A DNA stretch of 64,000 nt from Haloarchaeobius litoreus (GTDB lineage Archaea > Halobacteriota > Halobacteria > Halobacteriales > Natrialbaceae), in the NCBI RefSeq assembly GCF_024495425.1, contig NZ_JANHJR010000003.1, positions 744,001 through 808,000 of the forward strand, in the 5' to 3' direction. Of the stretch, positions 55,186 through 63,848 are shown piece by piece. Under the pieces are notes generated by a model. That model ran no database searches and was not told the origin of the DNA. It was given only the letters and a program-made list of their open reading frames with translations. Made by a program: the position numbers and the translations under genes. Each line of letters opens with the position of its first letter. Positions within the stretch are counted from its first letter, which is position 1.

Positions 55186-56166
55186 CTACTCCAGCGCGAG
55201 CGAGGCGAGCAGCGCCTCCAGCTGCACCCGCTCGTTCGCGCCGGTCGTGATGCGGTAGTCGGCCTCGCCGAGCCGGTCGAGCAGCCGGACCGCAGCCTGC
55301 TCGTCGAGCTCGAACTCCCACGCCGACCGGTGTATCTGGTCGATGATGTCGCCGCCCGCGAGCCCGCGTTCGGTGATGAGCTCGTCGAGCTTCGCCCGCG
55401 CCGCCACGAAGTCGCCGTCCAGCGCGTCGGTCACCATCGCCTCGACCTCCTCCGGGCGGGCGGTCGACGTGATGGCGTACACCGTCTCCTCGTCGACGGC
55501 GTCGCCCATCACCGACGCCGCCTGCAGCGCGTTGATGGCCTTGCGCATGTCGCCGTCGGCCGCGTAGACCAGCGCGTCGACGCCGTCCTCGGTGTACTCG
55601 ATGCCCTCCTCGCCGGCGATGTAGCGCACCTGTTCGGCGACCGCCTCGTCCGACAGCGGCGAGAACCGGAACACCGCACAGCGGGACTGGATGGGGTCGA
55701 TTATCTTGCTGGAGTAGTTGCACGAGAGGATGAACCGCGTGTTGTTCGAGAACTGCTCCATCGTCCGGCGCAGCGCCGACTGGGCGTCGCTCGTGAGTGC
55801 GTCGGCCTCGTCGAGGAAGATGATGCGGTAGTCGTAGCCGCCGAAGGAGGACCGCGCGAAGTTCTTGATGCGGTCCCGGACCACGTCGATGCCGCGCTGG
55901 TCCGAGGCGTTCAGTTCGAGGAAGTTCTCGCGCCAGTCGTCGCCGTATATTTCTTTCGCAATACTGACAGATGTTGCCGTTTTCCCGACGCCGGCCGGGC
56001 CTGCGAACATGAGGTGCGGAATGTCATCTTGCTCGACGTAGCTCCGGATGCGCCCGATGATGTCCTCGTGGCCCACCACCTCGTCGAGCCCGTCGGGGCG
56101 GTACTTCTCGATCCAGACCTGCTTGCGACCCCCTGTTCCGTCGCCGGTCGCGTCGGCCTCGCTCAT
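55186..56166 (-). CDS. rfcS: replication factor C small subunit (intein-free), 326 aa
   Basis: AAA+ clamp-loader subunit that loads PCNA. RFC boxes visible: [20 protein letters not shown], Walker [21 protein letters not shown], Walker [21 protein letters not shown], and the arginine finger SRC in [20 protein letters not shown]. Then sensor 2 [17 protein letters not shown] and the collar domain. Many haloarchaeal RFC small subunits carry inteins near Walker A; none is here. Start 56166 rather than 56193, as a GCTTTATGC box lies about 27 bases before it. Confidence 0.97.
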   Translation of the reverse strand: MSEADATGDGTGGRKQVWIEKYRPDGLDEVVGHEDIIGRIRSYVEQDDIPHLMFAGPAGVGKTATSVSIAKEIYGDDWRENFLELNASDQRGIDVVRDRIKNFARSSFGGYDYRIIFLDEADALTSDAQSALRRTMEQFSNNTRFILSCNYSSKIIDPIQSRCAVFRFSPLSDEAVAEQVRYIAGEEGIEYTEDGVDALVYAADGDMRKAINALQAASVMGDAVDEETVYAITSTARPEEVEAMVTDALDGDFVAARAKLDELITERGLAGGDIIDQIHRSAWEFELDEQAAVRLLDRLGEADYRITTGANERVQLEALLASLALE

Positions 56167-56189
56167 ACAGGTGGGGAAGGGTCGTCCGT

Positions 56190-56198
56190 GCATAAAGC
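56190..56198 (-). promoter_or_regulatory. TATA-like box of rfcS
   Basis: Read on the minus strand, GCTTTATG lies about 24-32 bases before the ATG at 56166, matching a leaderless transcript. Confidence 0.5.
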
Positions 56199-56249
56199 CC
56201 CCGAGACGAGGCAGCGTGGGTCCGCAATTCCCAGAAACATAAAATCCTC

Positions 56250-56262
56250 AATATTTATAAAT
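56250..56262 (+). promoter_or_regulatory. TATA-like box of the bactofilin-like gene
   Basis: AATATTTATAAAT, nearly palindromic and strongly AT-rich, is centred about 30 bases before ATG 56286, so the message is probably leaderless. It is separate from the rfcS box. Confidence 0.6.
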
Positions 56263-56285
56263 CCCCTTTCGGCGTATATCCAATC

Positions 56286-57392
56286 ATGAGCACTTCTAGC
56301 CCACGCAGAAGACTGATCGCACTGCTAATGACTATCGTGCTCGTCCTCGGCTCGATGCCCGGGCTCGTCGCGGCGGAGACCGCCATCGCGGACTCCTACG
56401 TCGTCGAGGAGGGCGAGACCGTCGACGGGCTGGAGGTCGTCGGCGCGACCGTCGTCGTCAGGGGGACCGTCGACGGTGACCTGAGCGGCCTCGCCGCCGA
56501 CGTCACCGTCGCGGAGACCGGCGTCGTCACCGGCGACGTGAACGTGGCCGCCGCGAACGTCGACATCGCGGGCCGCGTCGACGGCGACGTGTCGGCCGCC
56601 GGGGCCTCCGTCGTGCTCGCCGAGACCGCCGTCGTCGGCGGCGAGTTCCGGGTCGGCGCGAGCGACGTGCGCATCGCCGGGAACGTCGCCGGGAACGTCG
56701 TGGTCGGCGCGGACACCATCCGCGTCGCCCCCACGGCCGTCGTCGGCGGCGACCTCCGCTACGACGGCGACATCAGCGGCGCGGAGAGCGCCAGCGTCGC
56801 GGGCAGCGTGGTTCGTGACGAATCCATCGGCGGGGTCAACGTCGGCGTCGACGTCGCGCCCTGGGTCGTCGACGGCGCGCTCGCCGTCTACGGCTTCGTC
56901 GCCAACCTCCTGCTCGGGGCGGCGCTCCTGCTCGTCCTGCCCGGCTTCTCCCGGGCGGTCGCGGACCGCGCCGTCACCGACCCGCTCCGCAGCGGCGGGG
57001 TCGGCCTGCTGACCGTCGTCGGCGTGCCCGTCCTGCTCGTGCTGCTCGTGCTCACGCTCGTCGGCATCCCGTTCGCGGTGGCCGGCGCGGTCCTGTTCGG
57101 GCTGTTCGCGTGGGTCGCGCTCGTCTACGGCCGGTTCGCCCTCGGCTCGTGGCTCGTCGCCCGCGCCGGCGGCGACAACCGCTGGGTCGCGCTGACCGTC
57201 GGCCTCCTGCTCGGCGCGCTGTTCGGCCTGCTGCCCATCGTCGGCGGTCTCGTCGACGGCATCGTCTCGCTGGTCGGGCTCGGCGCGCTCGTGCTGGTGC
57301 TGTACGCCCGGTACGGCCGTGGCTCCCGCGAGGAGCCCGCGGCCGAGGCCGGCGAGGACGTCGACAGCGGCGGCGTCCCGCCCGCGGCCTGA
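56286..57392 (+). CDS. bactofilin-like (polymer-forming) membrane protein, 368 aa
   Basis: A signal peptide/transmembrane start (RRRLIALLMTIVLVLGSMPG then LVAAETA) leads to a right-handed beta-helix, about residues 40-190. It has short repeats such as VVRGTVDGDLSGLAADVTVA and GDVNVAAANVDIAGRVDGD, typical of bactofilin-like DUF583 folds. From about residue 200 there are several hydrophobic helices (GFVANLLLGAALLLVLPGFS, GLLTVVGVPVLLVLLVLTL), then a Glu-rich tail. So the helix domain would lie outside the membrane. It may be a scaffold at the cell surface; that is inference. Confidence 0.85.
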   Translation: MSTSSPRRRLIALLMTIVLVLGSMPGLVAAETAIADSYVVEEGETVDGLEVVGATVVVRGTVDGDLSGLAADVTVAETGVVTGDVNVAAANVDIAGRVDGDVSAAGASVVLAETAVVGGEFRVGASDVRIAGNVAGNVVVGADTIRVAPTAVVGGDLRYDGDISGAESASVAGSVVRDESIGGVNVGVDVAPWVVDGALAVYGFVANLLLGAALLLVLPGFSRAVADRAVTDPLRSGGVGLLTVVGVPVLLVLLVLTLVGIPFAVAGAVLFGLFAWVALVYGRFALGSWLVARAGGDNRWVALTVGLLLGALFGLLPIVGGLVDGIVSLVGLGALVLVLYARYGRGSREEPAAEAGEDVDSGGVPPAA

Positions 57393-57458
57393 ACCGAACT
57401 CCGTCCCGCTGCGTCGCACGACGACACCCTTAGGCGGACGGACCGCCAACCTCGACCC

Positions 57459-57656
57459 ATGCAGGTGACGGTGGACGTGAAAGGCGAGACCACCCACGAG
57501 GTCGACCTCCCGGAGCCGACGTACGCCGACCTCCTGGCGGCGGTCGACCTGAGCCCCCACGAGGTGAGCGTGCTCGTCGACGGTCGCCCCGTGCCCGAGG
57601 ACCAGCCGGTGGAGTCGAGCGAGGTGACCGTCCTGCGGCTCATCAAGGGCGGATGA
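57459..57656 (+). CDS. samp2: small archaeal modifier protein SAMP2-like, 65 aa
   Basis: Ubiquitin-like beta-grasp protein. It reads MQVTVDVKGETTHEVDLPEP, then YADLLAAVDLSPHEVSVLVD, then VTVLRLIKGG. The ending GG is the C-terminal tail activated by an E1-like UbaA, and VLRLIKGG matches SAMP2 of Haloferax. SAMP2 is attached to lysines of target proteins and also supplies sulfur for tRNA wobble-uridine thiolation. Its stop overlaps the peroxiredoxin start (ATGA), so the two are coupled. Confidence 0.93.
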   Translation: MQVTVDVKGETTHEVDLPEPTYADLLAAVDLSPHEVSVLVDGRPVPEDQPVESSEVTVLRLIKGG

Positions 57657-58177
57657 CCGAACTCGCGCCCGACTTCGAGCTGGCGAACGTCGGCCCCGGC
57701 CCGGACCCGTGCTCGCTGCGGGACCTCGCTGCCGACAACGAGTTCGTCGTGCTGCTGTTCCAGCGCGATTTCTACTGCACGAACTGCCGGGAGCAGATCC
57801 AGGACGTCAAGGAGCGGTACGGTGAGTTCCGCGAACGCGACGCCATCGTCGCCTCGGTGCTGCCTGAGGACCGCGAGCGGGCGGCGGAGTGGCAGTCGAG
57901 CTACGACCTGCCGTACCCCCTCCTCGCGGACCCCGAAGCGGTCGCCAGCGACGCCTACGACCAGCCGGTGAGGTTCGGCATCCTCGGCAGATTCAGCGAC
58001 TTCCTCGGCCGGATGCCCGAGGTGGTCGTCGTCGACTGTCGGGACGGGCCGCCGACGGTGGCGTGGTCCTACGCGGGCGAGTCGACGTTCGACCGGCCCA
58101 CCATCGACGACATCCTCGCCGAACTCGACCGGCTCCGGGAGGCAGCCCCGGCCGAGGGGTCGCCGAGGAATGGCTGA
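57653..58177 (+). CDS. peroxiredoxin-like/redoxin protein, 174 aa
   Basis: Thioredoxin-fold AhpC/TSA-like protein: TELAPDFELANVGPGPDPCS, then FVVLLFQRDFYCTNCREQIQ with CTNC at the active position. The rest is DAIVASVLPEDRERAAEWQS and GRFSDFLGRMPEVVVVDCRD. The CxxC is unlike classic peroxiredoxins, which have a single peroxidatic Cys plus a later one, so a thiol-reductase role is possible. It overlaps SAMP2 by four bases and GNAT by eight. Confidence 0.88.
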   Translation: MTELAPDFELANVGPGPDPCSLRDLAADNEFVVLLFQRDFYCTNCREQIQDVKERYGEFRERDAIVASVLPEDRERAAEWQSSYDLPYPLLADPEAVASDAYDQPVRFGILGRFSDFLGRMPEVVVVDCRDGPPTVAWSYAGESTFDRPTIDDILAELDRLREAAPAEGSPRNG

Positions 58178-58610
58178 CCGCGGCCCCGACCCCCCGCGTC
58201 TGGACGACTCCACCCACGCCGACGTTCGCATCCGGACGGCCCGGCCCGACGAACGCGAGGGCGTCGCTGGGGTACTCGACGCGGCGATGCTCCGGACGGA
58301 CGAACTCGCCGCCGCACTCGACCGCGGGGACGTGCTGGTCGCCGCCGCCGACGACCGCCTGCTGGGCGCGCTGGTGCTCGTTCCCGGCGACGTCGACCCC
58401 GAAACCGACAGCTCGCACGTCGACGCCGTCGCGGTCCGGCCGAACCGGCGCGGACAGGGGATCGGACGCGCGCTGGTCGCAGCGGCACTCGACCGCGGTG
58501 GGGCCGACGAGCACCTGACCGCCGCGTTCGACGCCGACGTACGGCCGTTCTACGAGTCGCTGGGGTTCGAGATACGCGAGCGCGACGGCCGACTGTTCGG
58601 CGTGCGGTGA
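58170..58610 (+). CDS. GNAT-family N-acetyltransferase, 146 aa
   Basis: Single GNAT domain: VRIRTARPDEREGVAGVLDA, then LLGALVLVPGDVDPETD, then HVDAVAVRPNRRGQGIGRAL (acetyl-CoA P-loop, RxxGxG), and the end AFDADVRPFYESLGFEIRER. Residues 1-20 are an acidic leader. The substrate is unknown; it could acetylate a protein N-terminus or a small molecule. It overlaps the redoxin stop by eight bases, making it the third gene of the SAMP2 operon. Confidence 0.9.
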   Translation: MADRGPDPPRLDDSTHADVRIRTARPDEREGVAGVLDAAMLRTDELAAALDRGDVLVAAADDRLLGALVLVPGDVDPETDSSHVDAVAVRPNRRGQGIGRALVAAALDRGGADEHLTAAFDADVRPFYESLGFEIRERDGRLFGVR

Positions 58611-58635
58611 GCGGATCGGCGACCGGTGGTCGCCG

Positions 58636-58950
58636 CTACTCGAACAGCTCGTCGGGGTCCCGCTCCTCGGCGGGTGGGTGGTCATCGTCGTCCCAGTCCG
58701 CCCCGCCGGAGCGGCGGTCGCTGGTTCGGGTCCCCGAACCGGACCGGCCGCCGTCGCCCGTCGCCGCCTCCAGCCGACCGACATTGTCGGCGAGGCGTTC
58801 GACGGCGACGACGAGTCGGTGGAAGAGCGACACCGCGAGCAGGAACAGGATGACCACGACACCGAGCAGGAGCGTCGCGGTGATGAACGAGTAGACGACC
58901 GTGATGGCTCCAATGGAGAGCAGGAGGGCGTTCAGGGTGGTCCGTTCCAT
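58636..58950 (-). CDS. small membrane protein, 104 aa
   Basis: Two hydrophobic helices (TLNALLLSIGAITVVYSFIT and TATLLLGVVVILFLLAVSLF), then an amphipathic stretch (HRLVVAVERLADNVGRLEAA) and a disordered acidic tail (DWDDDDHPPAEERDPDELFE). The tail is highly charged and is probably cytoplasmic. I recognise no family. It converges with the GNAT gene and precedes the phosphohexomutase region on the same strand. Confidence 0.68.
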   Translation of the reverse strand: MERTTLNALLLSIGAITVVYSFITATLLLGVVVILFLLAVSLFHRLVVAVERLADNVGRLEAATGDGGRSGSGTRTSDRRSGGADWDDDDHPPAEERDPDELFE

Positions 58951-59012
58951 GGCTACCTCTTCTCAGTCCTACACGATAAAATCCCGCGTGACCGGTCGGC
59001 AGGGCGGACGCC

Positions 59013-60392
59013 TCAGACGTGCGCCTCGACCAGCGCCTTCCCGTCGGCGAGGACGGCCTCGACGCGCTCCGGGCTGCTCGCCTCGGCGTAGACGCGCATC
59101 TTCGGCTCGGTGCCGCTCGGGCGGACGAGCAGCCAGGAGCCGTCGTCGCACAGCAGCTTGAAGCCGTCCTTCGTCACCACGTCGGCGACGGCGACGCCCG
59201 CCACCTCCTCGGGGATGTCCTCGCCGAGGTCGGCGACGACACGGGCCTTCTCGGAATCGGGGCAGTCGACGCTCAGCTTGTGCTGGTGGATCTCGCCGAA
59301 CTCGTCGAGGAGGGCGTCGACGCGCTCGTCGTAGGACCGCTCGGCCTCGACGGCGGCGGCGAGCAGCGCCATCAGCACGCCGTCCTTCTCGCGGATGTGG
59401 CCCCGGACCGCGAAGCCGCCGGACTCCTCGCCGACCATCAGCGCGTCGTGCTCGCCCATCGCCTGCGCGACCCACTTGAAGCCGACGGGCGTCTCGACGA
59501 CCTCCTCGCCGTGGGCCTCGGCGATGCGGTCGAGCAGGAACGTCGTCGAGACGGTGCGGACGACCGGCCCGGAGTCGGATTCGAGCAGGTAGTCGTACGT
59601 CGCCGCGAAGAACAGGTTCTCGTCGAGGAAGCCGCGCTCGGGCGTGACGATTGCGATGCGGTCGGCGTCCCCGTCGTTGGCGATGCCGAGGTCGGCGTCG
59701 CGCTCGCGAACCGTCTCGATGAGTTCCTGGAGGTTCTCCTCGCTGGGTTCCGGCGAGGAGCCGCCGAACTCCGAGTCGCGCTCGCAGCGGATGCGGTCGA
59801 CCGTCGCACCCTCGGACTCCAGCAGCGCGTCGGTCGTGTCCCGGCCCGAGCCGTGCATCGCGTCGTACACCACGTGCAGGCCGTCGAGGTCCGCGCCGAC
59901 CAGCTCGCGGGCGTGCTCGGCGTGCGGGGTCACCTCGTCGACCTCGGACACGGTCCCGTGCTGGTCCTCGGGCAGCGGGTCCGGCTCCGCCAGCCGCTCC
60001 GCGATGGCGTCCGTCGCCTCGGGCAGCGCCGGCGAGCCGTCGCCCATGATGAACTTCACGCCGTTGTACTCCGGCGGGTTATGGCTCGCGGTGATCATCA
60101 TCGCGCCGGCGAGGTCCCGCTCCCGGGCCTGCCACGCCGTCAGCGGCGTCGGTCGGTCGCGGCCCTCCGGCATCACCACGTCGAAGCCGTTGGCACAGAG
60201 CACCCGCGCCAGCTCCTCGGCGAACCCCGGCGAGGACTCCCGGGCGTCGTAGCCGACCGCGACGGTCCCGCCCTCGTGGCCCTCGTCGCGCAGGTAGGTG
60301 GCGACCCCCTGCCCGACCATCCTGACCCGTGGAGCGGTGAACTCGTCGAGTGTCGCACGCCAGCCGTCGGTGCCGAACGAAATCGCGTCCAT
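59013..60392 (-). CDS. phosphohexomutase (phosphoglucomutase/phosphomannomutase), 459 aa
   Basis: Alpha-D-phosphohexomutase. The phosphoserine loop is MMITASHNPPEYNGVKFI, the metal loop IANDGDADRIAIVTPERG, the sugar loop MVGEESGGFAVRGHIR and the phosphate-binding loop VRPSGTEPKMRVYAEA. Together these show a complete active enzyme. It interconverts glucose- or mannose-1- and 6-phosphates and feeds glycan and surface-sugar synthesis. Start 60392 (MDAISFGTDGWRATLDE) is the family N-terminus. Substrate is not fixed by sequence. Confidence 0.95.
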   Translation of the reverse strand: MDAISFGTDGWRATLDEFTAPRVRMVGQGVATYLRDEGHEGGTVAVGYDARESSPGFAEELARVLCANGFDVVMPEGRDRPTPLTAWQARERDLAGAMMITASHNPPEYNGVKFIMGDGSPALPEATDAIAERLAEPDPLPEDQHGTVSEVDEVTPHAEHARELVGADLDGLHVVYDAMHGSGRDTTDALLESEGATVDRIRCERDSEFGGSSPEPSEENLQELIETVRERDADLGIANDGDADRIAIVTPERGFLDENLFFAATYDYLLESDSGPVVRTVSTTFLLDRIAEAHGEEVVETPVGFKWVAQAMGEHDALMVGEESGGFAVRGHIREKDGVLMALLAAAVEAERSYDERVDALLDEFGEIHQHKLSVDCPDSEKARVVADLGEDIPEEVAGVAVADVVTKDGFKLLCDDGSWLLVRPSGTEPKMRVYAEASSPERVEAVLADGKALVEAHV

Positions 60393-60507
60393 ACGCCACC
60401 ATCCACGGCCGGCGCGATAAAACCCCGCCGGCCGTACCGAGGTCCGGGGCTTTCTGGCTGTTCTCGCCACCAGCACGACCGCCAACCGACACACGAACGG
60501 CCGAGGA

Positions 60508-61785
60508 TCACCGCCATCTCGAAAGCAGAATCCCGACCACAGGAACCACGAGCAACCCGCCGACGACGAACGGCGTCCAGTGGGCGGCGAAGGCGTACAG
60601 GCCGGCCATCGCGGGCGGCCCCACGGTCCGCCCCAGACTCCCGGCCCCCTGGGTGACCCCGAACGCACTGCCCTGTCGCTCCGCACTCGCGCTCCTCGAC
60701 ACCAGCGCCCCGAGCGCGGCGTTCAACAGTCCGTTCCCGAACGAGAGCAACGGCAGCACCAGCACGAGCGCGAACGCCGAGGGCGGCAGCGACGCCACCG
60801 CGGGCAGCGCCCGGCCGAGCGTCGGTGCGAACGGGATGGCGGCGAGCGCGACGGTCAGTGCGGTCGCGCCGACGACGGCCATCCGGGTGTCGCCGATGCG
60901 CCGGGAGACACGACCCACCAGCCCGCCCTGCACGACGACGCCGAGGACGCCGACGTAGGTGAGGAAGAGGGCGGCCTCGGGCTCGCCGTAGCCGAAGGTG
61001 TCCGCGAGCCAGGGGATGAAGGCGACCTGCACGCCGGAGAAGGCGAGCGAGACCAGGAAGAAGGCGACGACGAGCCCGCGGAGGTTCGCGTCGGCGAGCG
61101 CGGTCCGGAAGCTCCCGAGCAGCGTCTCGCGCTCGCCGGCGGTGCGGCGACGGTCGGGCTCGGGGAGGAACGCGAGGGCGACCACGATGGCGAACAGGGA
61201 CATGCCGGCAGCGGCGAAGCTCGGCAGCGAGAAGCGCGTGGCCGGGACGAACGCCGGGAACACGTCGCGGGCGGTCGCGACGGCGGCGTCGCTGGCGAGG
61301 ACGCCGCCGATAGCGGGGCCGAAGATGAACCCCAGTGCGAACGACGCGCCGAGGATTCCGAGGGCGGCGGCGCGCTCCGTCGGGGGGGTGATGTCGGCCA
61401 CGTAGGCCTGCGCGGTGGCGATGTTGCCACCCATCGCGCCGGCGAGCATCCGGGCGACGAACAGCACCCAGAGCGCGCCGGCGAGCCCGAAGACGGTCCA
61501 GGCGACGACGCTCCCGAACAGCGAGAGCACGAGGACGGGGCGGCGGCCCCGGGCGTCGGAGAGACGACCGAGCAGGGGTGCGAACACGAACTGCATCACC
61601 GAGTACGAGGCGGCGAGCAGGCCGATGTAGAAGTCGCTGACGGCGAAGCTCCGGACGTAGAACGGCAGGATGGGGATGACGATACCGAAGCCGACCAGGT
61701 CGAGGAAGACGACGAGGACGACCGCGAACATCGCGCGGCGTCGCGGGACCGACTGCGGCGTCGGCTGGGCGTGGGTGGCCGTCAT
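60508..61785 (-). CDS. MFS transporter (multidrug-efflux type), 425 aa
   Basis: About 12 transmembrane helices. MFS motif A-like loop is seen as PLLGRLSDARGRRPVLVLSL, and motif B-like near LFVARMLAGAMGGNIATAQA. The mid loop holds LPEPDRRRTAGERETLLGSF, and the end VVGGLLVVPVVGILLSRW. The order resembles TetA/Bcr-type proton antiporters, which export drugs. No regulator is next to it. It starts 52 bases downstream of the ABC permease stop, so may follow it in the same transcript. Confidence 0.92.
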   Translation of the reverse strand: MTATHAQPTPQSVPRRRAMFAVVLVVFLDLVGFGIVIPILPFYVRSFAVSDFYIGLLAASYSVMQFVFAPLLGRLSDARGRRPVLVLSLFGSVVAWTVFGLAGALWVLFVARMLAGAMGGNIATAQAYVADITPPTERAAALGILGASFALGFIFGPAIGGVLASDAAVATARDVFPAFVPATRFSLPSFAAAGMSLFAIVVALAFLPEPDRRRTAGERETLLGSFRTALADANLRGLVVAFFLVSLAFSGVQVAFIPWLADTFGYGEPEAALFLTYVGVLGVVVQGGLVGRVSRRIGDTRMAVVGATALTVALAAIPFAPTLGRALPAVASLPPSAFALVLVLPLLSFGNGLLNAALGALVSRSASAERQGSAFGVTQGAGSLGRTVGPPAMAGLYAFAAHWTPFVVGGLLVVPVVGILLSRWR

Positions 61786-61837
61786 CGGGGCTCACCCGGG
61801 GCCGCGCGCTGGCGACCGGACCGCCGCACGTGCCGGG

Positions 61838-63076
61838 TCACTCGTACCGGAGCGCGTCGATGGGGTCGGTTCTGGCCCCGCGCCAGGCCGGGTAGAGTCC
61901 GGCCGCGACGCCGACGAGGATGCCGACGGCGATGGCGATGCCGAACCACTCGATGGGGTACGTGAGCGGGATGTCGATGTACTGGGCACCGGCCCAGCCC
62001 GCCGCGAGCCCGAGCAGTGTCCCCAGAATCGAGCCGATGATGCCGACGATGACCGCCTCGGTGACGAACAGCGTCAGGATGTCCCGTTTCTGCGCGCCGA
62101 CGGCCTTCATGATGCCGATCTCGCGGGTCCGCTCGGTGACGGAGACGAGCATGATGTTGGCGATGCCGATGCTCCCGACGACGAGGCTGAGCGCGGCGAT
62201 GCCGACGACGAACGCCTGCAGCTGGTCGAGGACGGCCTGCAGCTGCCCGAGCAGTTCGACGCTGGTCTGGAGCTGGTAGGTGAGCTCGTCGCCGGCCTGC
62301 GCCTCGGCGTCGGACTCGGTCTCCAGGTAGGTCCGGGTGGACTCCTTCGCGCGGTCGACCGCATCGAGGCCCTCCGCTTCGACGACGATGGCGGCGAACC
62401 GGGGCGTCTCCTGTGCGCCCGAGACGAACTCGGTGTAGTACGGGTCGAGCGGGAGGTACACCCGCGGGCCGGGGCCGAAGCCCTCGAACGGCGAGCGCGA
62501 CTCCGAGTCCGCGGTGATGCCGACGACGGTGGCGTTCACCTGCCGGCCGCCGAAGGTGGTGACGGTGATGGTGTCCCCGACGGTGACGTTCCGCTCGAAG
62601 GCGTTCGCCATCGCCGGGTTGAGGACGGCCTCGCGCTCGCCCATGCGGAACTGGCGACCCTCGGCTATCTCGTCGGCGTCGACGTACGGTGGCCCGGTCG
62701 CGACCACCGCGTCCTGTCTGGGGATGCGTTCACCCCCGAAGTCGACGCTCTGTGACGGGATCGGCGTGTAGCCGTAGGCCGCCCTGACGCCGGGCTGGGT
62801 GGAGAGGTTCTCCACGTCGGCCTGCGTGAACACCGGCTGTGCGCCGGCGAGCGGGCCCTGGTTCGAGGACTCCTCGGGGGCGGCCCAGCCGTAGATGTTC
62901 TGTCTGTCGTCCGGGCTGATGTCGCCGATGATGCCCGCCTGCAGGCTCGCACCGAGCGTGACGAACGTGATGACGGCGGCGACGCCGATGACCACGCCCA
63001 GCGTCGTCAGCGTCGAGCGGAGCTTGTGGCTGCGGATGGCCCGCCAGGACATCCGGAGGTTCGTCAGCGGTTTCAC
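61838..63076 (-). CDS. MacB-type ABC transporter permease (FtsX-like), 412 aa
   Basis: Four-helix FtsX/MacB permease. The first helix follows [20 protein letters not shown] and [21 protein letters not shown] large extracytoplasmic MacB-PCD domain comes next ([20 protein letters not shown] to [18 protein letters not shown]). Then come three helices including [40 protein letters not shown] and [20 protein letters not shown]. The end matches the typical [13 protein letters not shown]. Its start overlaps the ATPase stop (4 bases), so it pairs with it. Cargo unknown. Confidence 0.94.
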   Translation of the reverse strand: MKPLTNLRMSWRAIRSHKLRSTLTTLGVVIGVAAVITFVTLGASLQAGIIGDISPDDRQNIYGWAAPEESSNQGPLAGAQPVFTQADVENLSTQPGVRAAYGYTPIPSQSVDFGGERIPRQDAVVATGPPYVDADEIAEGRQFRMGEREAVLNPAMANAFERNVTVGDTITVTTFGGRQVNATVVGITADSESRSPFEGFGPGPRVYLPLDPYYTEFVSGAQETPRFAAIVVEAEGLDAVDRAKESTRTYLETESDAEAQAGDELTYQLQTSVELLGQLQAVLDQLQAFVVGIAALSLVVGSIGIANIMLVSVTERTREIGIMKAVGAQKRDILTLFVTEAVIVGIIGSILGTLLGLAAGWAGAQYIDIPLTYPIEWFGIAIAVGILVGVAAGLYPAWRGARTDPIDALRYE

Positions 63077-63816
63077 GACTCCACCTCCGCGTCGCGACCC
63101 CCCACGTCGCGACCGACCGAGTCGAGCTCCTCGATTCGCTCGATCTCCCCGTCGAGCAGGTGGACGATGCGCTCGGCGTGCTCCGCGATGTGTCGCTCGT
63201 GGGTGACCATGACGACGGTGTTGCCCTCGGCGTGCAGCTCCGCGAACAGGTCCATGATGTTCTCGCCCGTCTCCGTGTCGAGGTTGCCCGTCGGCTCGTC
63301 GGCGAGGATGAGCGCCGGGTCGTTCACCAGCGCCCGGGCGATGGCGACGCGCTGGCGCTGTCCGCCCGAGAGCTCGTTCGGGACGTGGCCGAGCCGGTCA
63401 CCGAGCCCGACACGCTCCAGCAGCTCCGTCGCTCGCTCTCGTCGCTCGTCCGGGGCCACGCCGCGGAACACGAGCGGGAGTGCGACGTTCTCGACGGCGG
63501 TGAGCCGCGGCATGAGGTTGAACGTCTGGAAGACGAAGCCGACCTCCTCCCCGCGGATACGGGTTCGCTCGCGGTCCGACATCGCGGTGACCTCCTGCCC
63601 GTCGAGGTACACGGTCCCCTCCGTCGGCGTATCGAGGCAGCCGATGACGTTCATCAGCGTCGACTTGCCGGAGCCGCTCGGCCCCATGACGGCGACGTAG
63701 GAGCCACGGGGGATCTCCAGATCGACACCGTCCAGCGCGTGGACGGGCTCGCCGACCATGTACGTCTTCCTGACCGCCTCCAGCGAGACGGCCGCACTAT
63801 CCCCTGTAGAACCCAT
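63073..63816 (-). CDS. MacB/LolD-type ABC transporter ATPase, 247 aa
   Basis: Nucleotide-binding domain. Walker A is [18 protein letters not shown], the Q-loop [20 protein letters not shown], the signature [20 protein letters not shown], Walker [20 protein letters not shown], and the switch His in [18 protein letters not shown]. This is the MacB/LolD type, usually 220-250 aa. It pairs with the permease at 61838. The start at 63816 ([20 protein letters not shown]) is chosen because a CTTTTTATTC box lies 27 bases upstream; ATG 63822 is also possible. Confidence 0.95.
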   Translation of the reverse strand: MGSTGDSAAVSLEAVRKTYMVGEPVHALDGVDLEIPRGSYVAVMGPSGSGKSTLMNVIGCLDTPTEGTVYLDGQEVTAMSDRERTRIRGEEVGFVFQTFNLMPRLTAVENVALPLVFRGVAPDERRERATELLERVGLGDRLGHVPNELSGGQRQRVAIARALVNDPALILADEPTGNLDTETGENIMDLFAELHAEGNTVVMVTHERHIAEHAERIVHLLDGEIERIEELDSVGRDVGGRDAEVES

Positions 63817-63837
63817 ACGCATCTGAAGGGTCGTCGT

Positions 63838-63848
63838 GAATAAAAAGG
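63838..63848 (-). promoter_or_regulatory. TATA-like box of the MacB ATPase gene
   Basis: CCTTTTTATTC on the minus strand is centred about 27 bases before the start at 63816, so leaderless transcription of the ABC pair is likely. Confidence 0.5.
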
